A DNA stretch of 64,000 nt from Pseudoalteromonas prydzensis (GCF_011050055.1 NZ_DRGM01000079.1:1-64000), one strand, 5' to 3'. Positions 1 to 9,772 are shown, numbered from the stretch's first letter. Program-made: numbers and translations. The notes: generated from the letters alone by a model not told the origin.

Positions 1-24
1 AAAGAGCGGATTAATACCAAATTT

Positions 25-141
25 GCTTGGTGACAATAGCGTTTTGGACCCACCTGACCCCATGCCGAACTCAGTAGTGAAACGAAACAGCGCCGATGAT
101 AGTGTGGCATTTGCCATGTGAAAGTAGGACATTGCCAGGAT
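25..141 (+). rRNA. rrf: 5S ribosomal RNA
   Basis: The segment carries the conserved 5S core (CCCACCTGACCCCATGCCGA, then GAACTCAGTAGTGAAACG and AGCGCCGATGATAGTGTGG) and ends with GTAGGACATTGCCAGG, which pairs with the 5' part GCTTGGTGAC. It is the last gene of an rRNA operon whose 16S and 23S genes lie upstream of the window. Exact ends are estimated to within a few bases. No tRNA follows it before the terminator. Confidence 0.96.
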
Positions 142-153
142 CCTAATTAAACA

Positions 154-186
154 AACCCGCTTCAGAAATGAAGCGGGTTTTTTGTT
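154..186 (+). terminator. Rho-independent terminator of the rRNA operon
   Basis: A 10-bp GC-rich inverted repeat, AACCCGCTTC and GAAGCGGGTT, with a 6-nt loop is followed by a run of T. It lies 13 bases after the 5S gene and closes the rRNA operon. About 140 bases with no recognised feature follow before creB. Confidence 0.93.
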
Positions 187-326
187 TGTCCTAAAAAAAG
201 TTCTAGGGGCTAGGTCGCTAGGAACTAGCGATAGGCCATGTAGTGGTATCTAGCAATTGACTACATGCTTGCTAACTGTAACTATTAAAAGCTGTTAACT
301 CAGTTTGTAAAATGGAATAGTTGCGT

Positions 327-1007
327 ATGTCTAGCAGTCGGGTTGTGATCATTGAAGATGAAAAAGCGATCGCTGATACACTGATCCACACTCTAGAAAT
401 AGATGGTTTTGCTGTGCAGTGGTTTGCTACAGCGGGTGAGGGGCTTGAGTATATTAAAAACAATATGCCTGCCCTGCTGATTTTGGATGTTGGTTTACCA
501 GATGCCAATGGTTTTGAGTTGTGCAAACAGATAAGAGAGTTCTCAGCGGTTCCAATTATTTTTCTTACTGCCCGAAATGATGAAATTGATCGGGTGGTGG
601 GATTAGAAATAGGCGCCGATGATTATGTCACTAAGCCATTTAGCCCACGAGAAGTGCTTGCACGGGTTAAACTTAGAATTAGACATAGCGAAGCTGCGAT
701 TAAAGCACCTATTTCCTCTGAACAAGCCTCAGGGCTTTATGCTGAAAATTTCGATTATCATTTTCAAAGCCAAGCACTGGCTCTTACAGCATTAGAATTT
801 AAACTGCTGGATAAGTTAATTAGCCATCCTCGCCAAGTATTCTCCCGTGAGCAATTATTACTGGCGGCGCAAAATCACCAAGATGCTATTTATGCCCGTA
901 ACGTTGATAGTCACATAAAGGCTATTCGTAATAAACTACGCGCGGTATCGGCTCCTGAGTGTATTCATACTAAACGTGGTTTTGGTTATTACTATGAATC
1001 CAGCTAA
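327..1007 (+). CDS. creB: CreB-like two-component response regulator
   Basis: An OmpR/PhoB-type response regulator of 226 residues. It has an N-terminal receiver domain with acidic pocket residues near 10-12, phospho-acceptor Asp54 in LILDVGLPDA, and the conserved Thr (FLTARN) and Lys (VTKPF), then a winged-helix DNA-binding domain that ends in KRGFGYYYES. The ATG at 327 is preferred over a TTG two codons upstream because GGAAT lies a suitable distance before it. It overlaps creC, and creD follows. This order, with the CreD-type third gene, is what supports CreB (in Escherichia coli a regulator linked to carbon source and beta-lactam response) over other OmpR-family members. I did not find a clear TTCAC-N6-TTCAC CreB box upstream of creD. 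Confidence 0.85.
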   Translation: MSSSRVVIIEDEKAIADTLIHTLEIDGFAVQWFATAGEGLEYIKNNMPALLILDVGLPDANGFELCKQIREFSAVPIIFLTARNDEIDRVVGLEIGADDYVTKPFSPREVLARVKLRIRHSEAAIKAPISSEQASGLYAENFDYHFQSQALALTALEFKLLDKLISHPRQVFSREQLLLAAQNHQDAIYARNVDSHIKAIRNKLRAVSAPECIHTKRGFGYYYESS

Positions 1008-2475
1008 GGAAGTAACTACGGTATTTGCTCGTCTTAAAAGATGGCCTAAGATCCCGCTTGGATTGAGGCTGTTTTTACTCTACTTTGTGTTAGTGATTTT
1101 AACCGCTTACTTAGTTAGCTCGACGGTTATGAGAGAGATCAAACCAACGGTACGCCAAGCAAGTGAAGAAACACTGGTCGACATGGCTAACATGCTGGCT
1201 GTGATGGCGAGTAACCCGATGGTTAAAGGAGATATTGCACAGAGCGCTTTTGCTAAGCAAATCAACTTTTATGGTTTACGTGACCCTGATGCTGCTATTT
1301 GGGGAGTTGAAAAAAAATCAGTTAATCATCGAGTTTATATAACCGATCAACAAGGAATTGTGGTGCTAGATTCATGGCAGCAGGATGTTGGCAATGATTT
1401 TTCTAAATGGAATGACGTTTACCTCACCTTACGTGGTGAGTACGGGGCACGCTCAACCGCATTAGACCCAAATGATCCGCTATCAACCGTCATGCATGTT
1501 GCTGCACCAATCATGTATAACGATGAGATCATTGGCAGTGTTACCGTTGCTAAAGCGAACCGTTCGGTACAGCCCTTTATTGATATTTCTAGGTATCGGG
1601 TATTAACTTGGTTAGCGTTAATGAGTGTACTCGCGCTTATAATTGGAGCGTTAATCGCGTGGCGTATAAATACGGCGTTATATAAGCTGGCAGACTACGC
1701 TGATAAAATGGGCCGCGGTGAAAAAACCAGTAAACCCACCTTTAGAGTTTTTTATGAATATAGCTTACTGAGTGATGCGCTTGAAAATATGCGGCGTCAG
1801 CTTGATGGTAAGCGTTACGTAGAAAACTATGTGCAAACTCTAACGCACGAATTAAAAAGCCCATTATCAGCGATCAAAGGGGCTAGTGAAATACTACAAA
1901 CCCCTACCACGGTAGATAAACAACAATTATTTGCTCAGAATATTGAAACCGAAGCTACGCGAATGCAGCAATTGATCGATAAGTTGTTAGCTCTAACAAA
2001 GCTTGAGCAACTCCCAGAGCTTGAACAACGGCAATTAATTGATTTACCCGCTTTACTTGAGCAGATAAAAGCCTCTTGTATCAGCAGGCTAATGACCAAA
2101 CAGGTAGAGTTAAGCGTTGCCTGTGATAACAAAGTTGCTTTTGTGGGGGATCAATTTTTAATACAGCAAGCTTTGTACAATTTGTTTGAAAACGCGCTGG
2201 ATTTTGTAGATGAACAGGGCAAAATCAATATTACCGTCACGCAAACCGCAGGCGAGCTTTGTATTAACGTCGAAAACACTGGTCCGAATATACCTGATTA
2301 TGCCTTAGAGAGAGTAACCGAACGCTTTTATTCGCTTGCCAGAAGTAACGGACAAAAAAGTACCGGCCTTGGGCTTAACTTTGTAGAACAAGTGGTTAAG
2401 TTGCATAAAGGCAAGCTAATAATAAATAATACCCCGCAGGGCGTATCCGTTAAGCTGTTTTTACCAACTCCATAA
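994..2475 (+). CDS. creC: CreC-like sensor histidine kinase
   Basis: An inner-membrane sensor kinase of 493 residues. A TM segment near residues 20-40 (LFLLYFVLVILTAYL) and a second near 205-225 flank a periplasmic sensor domain. A HAMP-like linker, a dimerisation box with phospho-accepting His285 in LTHELKSPLSAIKG, and a HATPase_c domain with FENALDFV (N box) and STGLGLNFV (G2 box) follow. The ATG at 994 overlaps the end of creB by 14 bp, which implies translational coupling; a GTG at 976 is the alternative start. It presumably phosphorylates the CreB-like regulator and acts on creD, 78 bases downstream. Confidence 0.85.
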   Translation: MNPAKEVTTVFARLKRWPKIPLGLRLFLLYFVLVILTAYLVSSTVMREIKPTVRQASEETLVDMANMLAVMASNPMVKGDIAQSAFAKQINFYGLRDPDAAIWGVEKKSVNHRVYITDQQGIVVLDSWQQDVGNDFSKWNDVYLTLRGEYGARSTALDPNDPLSTVMHVAAPIMYNDEIIGSVTVAKANRSVQPFIDISRYRVLTWLALMSVLALIIGALIAWRINTALYKLADYADKMGRGEKTSKPTFRVFYEYSLLSDALENMRRQLDGKRYVENYVQTLTHELKSPLSAIKGASEILQTPTTVDKQQLFAQNIETEATRMQQLIDKLLALTKLEQLPELEQRQLIDLPALLEQIKASCISRLMTKQVELSVACDNKVAFVGDQFLIQQALYNLFENALDFVDEQGKINITVTQTAGELCINVENTGPNIPDYALERVTERFYSLARSNGQKSTGLGLNFVEQVVKLHKGKLIINNTPQGVSVKLFLPTP

Positions 2476-2553
2476 AGACTCCACATAAGCACCATTTAAA
2501 ATCCACTTTTGTCGATTACTCTAGTTCCTATATTAAATAGGGAGTAAATAACA

Positions 2554-3849
2554 ATGAAGCAAAAACTGGAAACAAAATTGGTGATTATCATAGGCCTAAT
2601 TGTACTGCTATTAGTGCCTATTTTTATGATCCAAAATCTAATTGATGAACGTGCAGAGCTACAGCAACAAGTGCAAGCTGATATTGCTAAAAGTAGCAGC
2701 GGCGAGCAACAAGTCATTGGGCCGTTTATTCAAGTGCAGTTTATAGAAACACATACTTTGGAAGGCAACACCACTGAACAGTTAAGAACGCTGTTGTTGC
2801 TACCTGAAACCTTAACAATAAACAGTGAATTATCTTCTTTTGAAAAATACCGAGGTATTTATAAGGCTTTGCTATATCGCTCAGTGAATCACTTTGCAGG
2901 GCAATTTAATACCGAGGCTTTAAATGAATTAGCCGATAAAAAGATAAAGCAGGTGCATATGATCATGGCGATTAAAGATATTCGCGGTATTGGTCAAGGC
3001 AGTGCTATGCGTATAAATAACCAAGAATATGCGCTGCAGCCTGGCACTAAGCTGGCGCAATTGCCTGAAGGCGTTAATATTGAGCTTGATTTTAGTGCTT
3101 TGCTTGAGCAACAAACATTGGATTATCAAATTGATTTAAATCTACAAGGAATGCGAAAACTAGCTATTGCTCCTATCGGTAAAGAAACCAGTCTTAACAT
3201 GCAAGCAGATTGGCCACATCTAAGTTTCGTTGGCGATTATTTACCTATCGACTCAAGTATTTCAGAACAAGGCTTTACTGCCAACTGGCAAACAAATTAC
3301 TTTGCTACCAACTTAAAAGAGCTGTTTCAGCATTGTGTTTTTCAAAATCAGTGCGAACAATTTAAGCAACGTAGCATGGGAGTTAATCTTGTTGATGGTG
3401 TTGATCATTACTTAAAAAGCTATCGCGCCAGTAACTACGCAATTTTAGTGCTGATATTGGTATTTGCCAGCTTCTTTTTACTCGAAGTGCTACGCAGCGA
3501 ACCCGTTCATCCGGTGCAATATGGCTTTGTCGGTTTAGCATTGGCAGTTTTTTACTTATTGTTGATATCGCTAGGTGAACACCTTGGTTTTAATCTTGCC
3601 TATTTACTATCAGCATTAGCGTCTTCGTTATTACTAAGTATTTATGTGGCTGGAATGTTGAAAAATACTAAGCATGGGGGGTTATTTCTGCTTGGCATAC
3701 TGTTTTTATACAGCTTACTGTACGGGCTACTAAGTGCAGAAGATTACGCATTGTTGATGGGCAGTTTACTGGTGTTTGTAGTGCTGAGTTTGATTATGAT
3801 GCTGACCAGACAAGTTAACTGGTATCGTGGTAAAGCTGAGGAAGAATAA
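2554..3849 (+). CDS. creD: CreD-family inner membrane protein
   Basis: A membrane protein of 431 residues. It has one N-terminal TM helix (residues 8-25), a long extracytoplasmic domain up to about residue 290, then a cluster of about five TM helices to the C-terminus. This layout and motifs such as IGPFIQV fit the CreD (inner membrane protein CreD/Cet) family, the regulated target of CreBC in enterobacteria and linked there to envelope integrity; the molecular activity is not known. GGGAG lies 9 bases before the ATG. The gene ends at a strong hairpin. Confidence 0.85.
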   Translation: MKQKLETKLVIIIGLIVLLLVPIFMIQNLIDERAELQQQVQADIAKSSSGEQQVIGPFIQVQFIETHTLEGNTTEQLRTLLLLPETLTINSELSSFEKYRGIYKALLYRSVNHFAGQFNTEALNELADKKIKQVHMIMAIKDIRGIGQGSAMRINNQEYALQPGTKLAQLPEGVNIELDFSALLEQQTLDYQIDLNLQGMRKLAIAPIGKETSLNMQADWPHLSFVGDYLPIDSSISEQGFTANWQTNYFATNLKELFQHCVFQNQCEQFKQRSMGVNLVDGVDHYLKSYRASNYAILVLILVFASFFLLEVLRSEPVHPVQYGFVGLALAVFYLLLISLGEHLGFNLAYLLSALASSLLLSIYVAGMLKNTKHGGLFLLGILFLYSLLYGLLSAEDYALLMGSLLVFVVLSLIMMLTRQVNWYRGKAEEE

Positions 3850-3858
3850 AATTCCAAA

Positions 3859-3890
3859 TAAGGGTGAGACGGTAACGTCCCACCCTTTTT
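3859..3890 (+). terminator. Rho-independent terminator after creD
   Basis: AAGGGTG and CACCCTT pair around an inner CG-GTAA-CG stem, followed by T residues. It lies between creD and the convergent gene ending at 3894 and may serve both strands. Confidence 0.85.
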
Positions 3891-3893
3891 ATA

Positions 3894-4559
3894 TTAATCG
3901 TTTAGTGCGCAATGTTCTACCTCGCTAACTGTACCGCGGCCATCACTGATATAGCATTGTTCAAGCAGTGAACAATAGCAGATTGATGTTGAAATCTTAA
4001 AGCGTTGCTTATCTACTGTTTGCCATTGTGTGTCATTAAAGCTGGTTTTTTTAAAGCTGAGTAAGCTAATGCTGGCGCCAGCGGCTAATAGCCTATTTTG
4101 ACTTTCACTGGTAAATAGCCAGCCAAATTGTTCGAAAAAGTTTATCTCGGGGGATTCACTTTGTAGTTTAAGGAGCTGTTTTTCATAGGCATATACATCG
4201 AAGCAGCAATCTTTTATAAGCGCGTAAATGTCTACGTACGATTGGTCATTATAAAAATATTTTACATATTTAATGATGGCAGGGCCGGAGCCTGAATTTG
4301 TTATTTTAAGGGCGATTTCAGGTGCTTTTTCTTGCTCGTTGAAATTACCAGATATCACTTCTAACCAGGGCCAAGTTGCGGCTTTTACTTGTCGCTCGGC
4401 GGCACTTGCTTGTAAGTAGGTGGCATAAAATGATGCGGCTGAAATGACAATAGCACACAGTGCAAGAAGTAAATTGAGACGTTCGTTAGTGAACCAAGCT
4501 TGCGGTTTAGTATTTTTTACAGGTACCGGCAGTGACGGCTTTGAGTGTTGATCATCCAT
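3894..4559 (-). CDS. Single-TM protein of unknown function
   Basis: I do not recognise a family for this 221-residue protein. A short polar N-terminus is followed by one hydrophobic helix (about residues 28-50, LLLALCAIVISAASFYATYL), a short charged stretch rich in Ala and Gln, and a soluble domain of about 150 residues. That domain has beta-rich segments (ALKITNSGSGPAIIKYVKYF) and several cysteines (DCCFD, CYCSLLEQC). The pattern fits a membrane-anchored protein with an extracytoplasmic or cytoplasmic sensor-like domain; orientation is uncertain. It is transcribed toward creD and separated from it by a shared terminator, and appears monocistronic. Confidence 0.7.
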   Translation of the reverse strand: MDDQHSKPSLPVPVKNTKPQAWFTNERLNLLLALCAIVISAASFYATYLQASAAERQVKAATWPWLEVISGNFNEQEKAPEIALKITNSGSGPAIIKYVKYFYNDQSYVDIYALIKDCCFDVYAYEKQLLKLQSESPEINFFEQFGWLFTSESQNRLLAAGASISLLSFKKTSFNDTQWQTVDKQRFKISTSICYCSLLEQCYISDGRGTVSEVEHCALND

Positions 4560-4658
4560 ATCGTTTAGTTTTTATTTTTATGAGTGTAATTAATTACTAT
4601 AAGGTATGTGTTTGATAAAGTGTAGATAAAATTGCGAGTAGCAAGCATTCTCTTATAG

Positions 4659-5930
4659 TTAACTATTTGATAAAAATACGGTTAGCTTCTCGCCTACTTT
4701 TAAGCGGTCGCCTGAAAGGCTGTTCCATTGCTTTAGCTTAGTGATGCTGACTTTGTAATGGTTGGCTATTTTCCATAAGCTTTCGCCAGATTTTACCTTG
4801 TGCTCTATTTGTGTATCGGCTAACTGCGGCAGCAGCAACTTTTGGCCAATACGTATGGTACTACTTTTTAAATTATTGAATGCTTTAAGCTGACTCACAC
4901 TTACTTTGTAGCGCTTTGCTATAACACTCAAACTATCGCCACGTTTAACAGTGTAATGCTGCCATTGGCTATAATCGTTGCTTTTTTGATTGGCGATCAT
5001 ATTTTCAAATTGCTTTTGCTCGCTGGCAGGTACGACGATATGAGGCGCATCAATAATCGCAGGAAAACGAATCACCCCGTAGTTTAAAGGCTCTAATTGT
5101 TGCCACTGGGCTTTATTATCTAAAATGACCGAACCAGAAATTGCCACGGTGGCAATTGCATCTTTATTTGCTATTGCAGGGAATGCCATCTTTTGGCTTT
5201 TTAATAATTGCGCCGCAGCAAGTAGTTTAGGTACATATTGACTGGTTTGTTTAGGTAATTTTAAACTAAAAAATTCAGTCGGTTTGCCTTGCTTTTTATT
5301 GTTGCTGATTGCTCTAAGTACACGGCCTTCACCTAAGTTATAGGCTGCTATAGCGTGATACCAATCGCCATCAAAGCGTTGGTATAAGTACTCCATAAAA
5401 TCCAGAGCAGCACGGGTACTGTCTATCACATCTTGGCGACCATCGTACCAAGGACTAATTTTTACCTTAAAATACTTAGCTATTGAAGGGGTTAATTGCC
5501 AAAGTCCAGATGCATGTTTGTGCGAATAGGCACTGGCATCAAAGTCGCTTTCAATCAGCGGCATTAGCGCTAATTCTATCGGTAGATCCCGCTTTTCAAC
5601 CTCAGTGACTATATAGTAAAGGTAAGGCTCAGCACGGCGACTTATTTCATCCATGTAATTTGGGTGCGATAAATACCAAGCAATGCGTTGCTGCACATCT
5701 GGGTGGCTAGAGTTGGCAAATGTTAGCTGCGCACGAATACGTTGCCACACATCATCAAGTTCTTTTGCATTTAACGGTGCTATTTGCTCAATGGGTTCGC
5801 TTGGTTTACTAACAATAGTGGCAGGTTCAGCCTTAACCGCTGGTTGTGAAGATGGCTGTTCGGGTGTGGTTTCACAACCGGATAAAATAACAATCAATGG
5901 CAAAATGCGAATAAATCGATTTAAAGACAC
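4659..5930 (-). CDS. mltD: Membrane-bound lytic murein transglycosylase D
   Basis: A lipoprotein murein hydrolase of 423 residues that cleaves the MurNAc-GlcNAc bond of peptidoglycan with 1,6-anhydro formation. The N-terminus is a lipoprotein signal with lipobox LSGC (Cys19), which predicts outer-membrane anchoring. The SLT domain holds catalytic Glu127 in ALMPLIESDF, then ASGLWQLTPSIA and AIAAYNLGEGRV, which are hallmarks of the MltD subfamily. Two C-terminal LysM domains (about 328-371 and 376-419; HYTVKRGDSLSVIAKRYKVS and KVKSGESLWKIANHYKVS) bind glycan. Escherichia coli MltD is of similar length and layout. No operon partner is visible. Confidence 0.93.
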   Translation of the reverse strand: MSLNRFIRILPLIVILSGCETTPEQPSSQPAVKAEPATIVSKPSEPIEQIAPLNAKELDDVWQRIRAQLTFANSSHPDVQQRIAWYLSHPNYMDEISRRAEPYLYYIVTEVEKRDLPIELALMPLIESDFDASAYSHKHASGLWQLTPSIAKYFKVKISPWYDGRQDVIDSTRAALDFMEYLYQRFDGDWYHAIAAYNLGEGRVLRAISNNKKQGKPTEFFSLKLPKQTSQYVPKLLAAAQLLKSQKMAFPAIANKDAIATVAISGSVILDNKAQWQQLEPLNYGVIRFPAIIDAPHIVVPASEQKQFENMIANQKSNDYSQWQHYTVKRGDSLSVIAKRYKVSVSQLKAFNNLKSSTIRIGQKLLLPQLADTQIEHKVKSGESLWKIANHYKVSITKLKQWNSLSGDRLKVGEKLTVFLSNS

Positions 5931-5996
5931 GTACTAAACTACTCCGAAAAAATGAATGCGGCTAACCTAAAGTAAGTTAGCTTAACATAAGGTGAG

Positions 5997-6863
5997 TTAA
6001 AAATTAGCGGTGGCTGAATTTATGTTGCCTTTAAACTGCTCTTTATAGCGACGTGATAAATTAAGCACTTTGCCCGTTGTAAGTTTCACTTCACTATCAC
6101 CGCTTGGTAATGGCGTGATTGATTCAACCGCATCTAAACGAATGGCATAGGAGCGGTGAATACGGCAAAATCCTTGCGGCTCTAACTGAGTTATAAGTTG
6201 GCTCATGGTTGCACGTAAAGGATAAATTCGTGCGCCAATATGTAGATTTACGTAATTGCCGTTGGATTCAAGCCAGTCTATTTGTGCTACGCGGACAATA
6301 AATTCTTTCCCCAGCTTTTTTACCAGTAGTCTGTCGAAATTTAAATTTTCAGGCGTATCTTCGCCTTGTTTGATCGGCGCCGCTTCACCGGTTAATTGGT
6401 TCACTACATATTGGTAGGCTTTAATAACAGCAATTAAAAATAAGAACCCCCACAAGTCTTTGCGGTATTCATAAAGTAATTCAAACCACACTAATCCAAA
6501 GTCATATTGCATACCTTGTACGGTGTAAATGAGCTTGCGAATAGCGACCATGATCCCTACATGCAATAACGAAAAAATAACGCTCGCGAATAAATAAATG
6601 AGTAATGACCGAGTGATCTTTTGCCAATTAAATGGCTTAGCTTTTAATAGCCAAACTAAAGCGGGAAACAACAACAAGGTGCCAATAGCGCTGGAATACT
6701 CCCATACAAATGGCTCCCAGATCATAAACGGGAGTACGCCACCTCGCTGGGCTTCCATAATGTTTGAGCTGGCATTAATGGTATTATTGATAAAAACATA
6801 ACTACATAAAAATAGTGTCGCATACCAAGTTTGGTAACGCTGAAAATGCGTTAAGGTGATCAT
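5997..6863 (-). CDS. Membrane-anchored LytTR-type transcriptional regulator
   Basis: A 288-residue protein. The N-terminal half (about residues 12-155) contains four or five hydrophobic helices. The C-terminal LytTR DNA-binding domain (about 185-280) has the signatures IDWLESNGNYVNLHI, FCRIHRSYAIRLDAVESI and LNLSRRYKEQFK. There is no receiver domain, so it is not a response regulator; the membrane half presumably senses a signal directly. It is divergent from the acyltransferase gene at 7044 with a 180-bp shared regulatory region, which makes that gene a plausible target. The specific signal and function are unknown. Confidence 0.85.
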   Translation of the reverse strand: MITLTHFQRYQTWYATLFLCSYVFINNTINASSNIMEAQRGGVLPFMIWEPFVWEYSSAIGTLLLFPALVWLLKAKPFNWQKITRSLLIYLFASVIFSLLHVGIMVAIRKLIYTVQGMQYDFGLVWFELLYEYRKDLWGFLFLIAVIKAYQYVVNQLTGEAAPIKQGEDTPENLNFDRLLVKKLGKEFIVRVAQIDWLESNGNYVNLHIGARIYPLRATMSQLITQLEPQGFCRIHRSYAIRLDAVESITPLPSGDSEVKLTTGKVLNLSRRYKEQFKGNINSATANF

Positions 6864-7043
6864 TATTATTGTTACTCTTAAGCTGCCTCACTATTAGACT
6901 ATCAACATAGCGATAAATCACCAAACTTATCATCCCTGTATCCCACCGCTTATCCCTACTGACTGTTTTATCAGCCTTTTTTAATTGTTTAACGCGGTAA
7001 GTGGGGCATAGTTGTAATTTAGTAGTCATTAATTAAATCAACC

Positions 7044-8324
7044 ATGAAACTTATAATAGCAATTAAAAACACGCTACAAACCCTATTACAGCCATGGCTA
7101 AATGCGTTTAATCAAGCCGTTGAGTTACCACTGCGCCGCTATGATTTAGATTGGCTGCGGGTGCTTGCGTTTGGTTTATTAATTTTCTACCACACCGGCA
7201 TGCTATACAGTGAAAACTGGGGCTTTCATTTTAAAAGCCAGTATTTATCCAGCAACATAGAGAATGCCATGCTGTTGCTGTCACCTTGGCGAATGGGATT
7301 AATCTGGTTTATTTCTGGTGTGGCACTGCGCTTTATTGTTGCGCGTTTTAGTTTAGGCATGTTTTTAATAACGCGCAGTGTAAAAATATTACTGCCTTTA
7401 TTGGTTGGCATTTGGTTTATAGTACCGATTCAGCTTTATGCGCAAATGAGCCAAGAGGCAGGCTTAGCTATGAGCTTTTGGCAGTTTTACCTGCAGTTTT
7501 TTGATTTAACTAACCCTTTATTTAACCAATACCAAGCAGGTATTTGGCCGCATGTTGATGTAAACCACCTTTGGTATTTACGTTCGTTATGGCAATTTTC
7601 ATTATTGCTGGTGTTATTTATACCACTGCTACATCATCCTTATATGCAGGCATTACTAACTCGCTTGTGTGAGCGGTCGATAATCATTATCTTCATCGTA
7701 TTGTTACTACCGCTTTGCATACTTAAGCTGAGCTGGCCGAGCGACACATTTCGTTATCCCATGGGCGCGCTATTTTTACTTTACGGTTACTTACTTGCAT
7801 GGCAACCGGTATTTTATAGCCAACTACTTCGCCATTGGAAGAGGGTACTAGGAGCATTTATTATAGGTTATCTTTTGGTTGTGGCGGGTTATCATATTAT
7901 TTGGCAAAACTCCGCATCTAGCCAATGGCAAATTACCAGCATGGATATGCTGTATACCGCGCAACGATTAGTGGGTGTGTTACTGATGCTTGCACTAGCA
8001 CAACGTTTTTTGAATCACGATCACCCTAAATTGGCTTTACTAAACTGTGCAGTATTCCCTTTTTATTTATTACATCAAAGTGTGATTATTGGCTTAGCCT
8101 TTTACTTGTCTGAACTGCAATTAGGTGGTTTTGTGGAGTTATTACTTATACTCAGCCTCACTTTTATTATTTGTTGGTTAGTGTTTATGGGCGCGCGCCG
8201 TGTCGACCTATTAAGCCCATTGTTAGGGATTAAGGTCGCAGGTAAATACAGTACATGGCAAATTAAAGCAGGCTTTTGTTGCGGACTTATATTGGTAAGC
8301 CCACTGATCTTTAGGTTAGTTTAA
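7044..8324 (+). CDS. Acyltransferase family 3 membrane protein (OpgC-like)
   Basis: An integral membrane protein of 426 residues with about ten hydrophobic helices. The N-terminal motif RRYDLDWLRVLAFGLLIFYH, with Arg and His placed as in acyltransferase-3 (Nodulation O-acetyltransferase/OpgC) proteins, supports transfer of acyl or succinyl groups to an extracytoplasmic carbohydrate. The substrate cannot be read from sequence. Osmoregulated periplasmic glucan modification is one possibility by similarity to OpgC, but no opgGH genes are in the window. It is divergent from the LytTR regulator at 5997-6863. Confidence 0.8.
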   Translation: MKLIIAIKNTLQTLLQPWLNAFNQAVELPLRRYDLDWLRVLAFGLLIFYHTGMLYSENWGFHFKSQYLSSNIENAMLLLSPWRMGLIWFISGVALRFIVARFSLGMFLITRSVKILLPLLVGIWFIVPIQLYAQMSQEAGLAMSFWQFYLQFFDLTNPLFNQYQAGIWPHVDVNHLWYLRSLWQFSLLLVLFIPLLHHPYMQALLTRLCERSIIIIFIVLLLPLCILKLSWPSDTFRYPMGALFLLYGYLLAWQPVFYSQLLRHWKRVLGAFIIGYLLVVAGYHIIWQNSASSQWQITSMDMLYTAQRLVGVLLMLALAQRFLNHDHPKLALLNCAVFPFYLLHQSVIIGLAFYLSELQLGGFVELLLILSLTFIICWLVFMGARRVDLLSPLLGIKVAGKYSTWQIKAGFCCGLILVSPLIFRLV

Positions 8325-8346
8325 CTACCTATATTGCAAGTTAATT

Positions 8347-8457
8347 GTCGCCGTAAACGACGACCTACAAAATATGCTGTGAAATTATGTAGGTCGTGCT
8401 TTAGCGCGAAAGTGCCAACTCTTAATCAATTGTTATCTTAAATGGCGACCTACGCTC
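8347..8457. repeat. Imperfect palindromic intergenic repeat (GACGACCTACA type)
   Basis: The sequence GTCGCCGTAAACGACGACCTACAA (split as GTCGCCGTAAAC and GACGACCTACAA) is followed 17 bases later by ATGTAGGTCGTGCTTTAGCGCG in the opposite sense, and GGCGACCTACGCTC lies at the end. ACGACCTACA and TGTAGGTCGT can pair into a stem. A near copy of the first arm recurs at 15858. The placement between the converging genes at 8324 and 8456 is typical of REP/MITE-like elements. Confidence 0.6.
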
Positions 8458-9772
8458 AACCAAACACACATCTAAAGCATGCGCCTTGTGGTTTTTGTAG
8501 ATAAACTAAATCACCGCCGTGGTTGAGCATAATTTGTCTTGATAGACTCAAGCCAATACCAGATCCTTGTTGTTTGGTAGTAAAAAATGGCACAAAGATC
8601 ATATCCACCACATGCTCGCTAATGCCTGGGCCATTATCGCTGACTTCTACATAGAGTTGTTGGCTGGCGTTTTGTGCCAAGCTGAGCTTGATGTTTGGCT
8701 GAGCGGGGCGTTGCGGGTTATATTTTTTGTTGCTGCTTAACACTTCGAGGGCGTTTTTTATCAGGTTTACTAATACTTGCTCTATTTGAGTGCTATCTAA
8801 CATTACCAATAGTTGGCTTGCAATCGCCAGTTCTATATTGATTTGTAGCTCGCGTGCCTGTTGTTGATGCAAAGTGATAATACGCGCTAACAAATCTGCT
8901 AAATTATTGGGCGCTAAATTGGGTTTAGGTAAGCTACTAACTTGGCGAAAACGGGCAATAAAGTCGCCTAAATGTGCCGTTCTTGATGCTAAGGTGTTTA
9001 GTGCAAGCTGTAAGTCTTGTTTATCTTCACTATCAGTAAAACACAGTTCTTGTGGCAGTAAATTGCTGCATGTATCAGCTAACGATGAAAGTGGGGTAAT
9101 TGAGTTGGCAATTTCGTGAGTCAACACTTTAGTTAAGCGCTTATAAGCTTGTTGTTCTTTGAGTTGTAATTGGTCATGAATTGATTGAATGCTTACTACA
9201 CGGCGCACTTTACCTTGTATTTCGGCGATACTGAGTTGAATAGAGAGGGTGTCGTGCTGCTCGCCGGTTTGCCAATAGGTGGTGCTGCGAATATTATGAC
9301 TGGCGTTTAAAATGAGCTCGCCAACAGCGCCTAATTCAGTTAAATGCTGGAAGCTTTTACCCAGTAGTTTGCTGACTGCTGGGTTTGATTCGATCACTTT
9401 GCCGTTGTCGTCACATACCATGACGGCTAAATCAACATGAATAAGCAGTGCTTGTAAAAATTGCGCTTGTTGCTCGGCATTAAAGCGTGCCGTTTGCATT
9501 TGCGTTTTTACTTGCTCAAATTGTTGGCGCATCGGGTGTTGTTGGCCAAGCCCTAAGGTACTGTCGCCATTGGCTAAAGCGCGGATCACCATTTCGGCTT
9601 GTTTTTGTTGGCGTTTAAATAGGGTGAAAATATGTGCTATCAAGGCCGCAGAGACTAATATAACTAACAGTGAGGTTGCTGAAAAGCTGCTGTTTTGTAA
9701 TAAGTAACTCAGTAATACGCTAGCACTAACAAGCGCTATTATATTAATCGTTAATAATAAATTAGCCCGCAT
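8456..9772 (-). CDS. Sensor histidine kinase (NtrY-like) paired with sigma-54 regulator
   Basis: A 438-residue kinase. It has two N-terminal TM helices (residues 5-22 and 32-50), a PAS-like domain (VMVCDDNGKVIESNPAVSKL), a phospho-acceptor box KVLTHEIANSITPLSSLADT and a HATPase_c domain (LINLIKNALEVL, VSDNGPGI, GSGIGLSLSRQ). It starts 2 bases after the end of the response regulator gene 9775-11193, so the two form one operon. The likely role is to sense envelope or substrate stress and phosphorylate the sigma-54 activator that controls the divergent export operon. The ligand is unknown. Confidence 0.88.
   Translation of the reverse strand: MRANLLLTINIIALVSASVLLSYLLQNSSFSATSLLVILVSAALIAHIFTLFKRQQKQAEMVIRALANGDSTLGLGQQHPMRQQFEQVKTQMQTARFNAEQQAQFLQALLIHVDLAVMVCDDNGKVIESNPAVSKLLGKSFQHLTELGAVGELILNASHNIRSTTYWQTGEQHDTLSIQLSIAEIQGKVRRVVSIQSIHDQLQLKEQQAYKRLTKVLTHEIANSITPLSSLADTCSNLLPQELCFTDSEDKQDLQLALNTLASRTAHLGDFIARFRQVSSLPKPNLAPNNLADLLARIITLHQQQARELQINIELAIASQLLVMLDSTQIEQVLVNLIKNALEVLSSNKKYNPQRPAQPNIKLSLAQNASQQLYVEVSDNGPGISEHVVDMIFVPFFTTKQQGSGIGLSLSRQIMLNHGGDLVYLQKPQGACFRCVFG

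Noticed and set aside
2476..2553. CreB-binding TTCAC tags upstream of creD
   Set aside because: TCCAC occurs twice, but spacing and sequence do not match the tandem consensus well enough.
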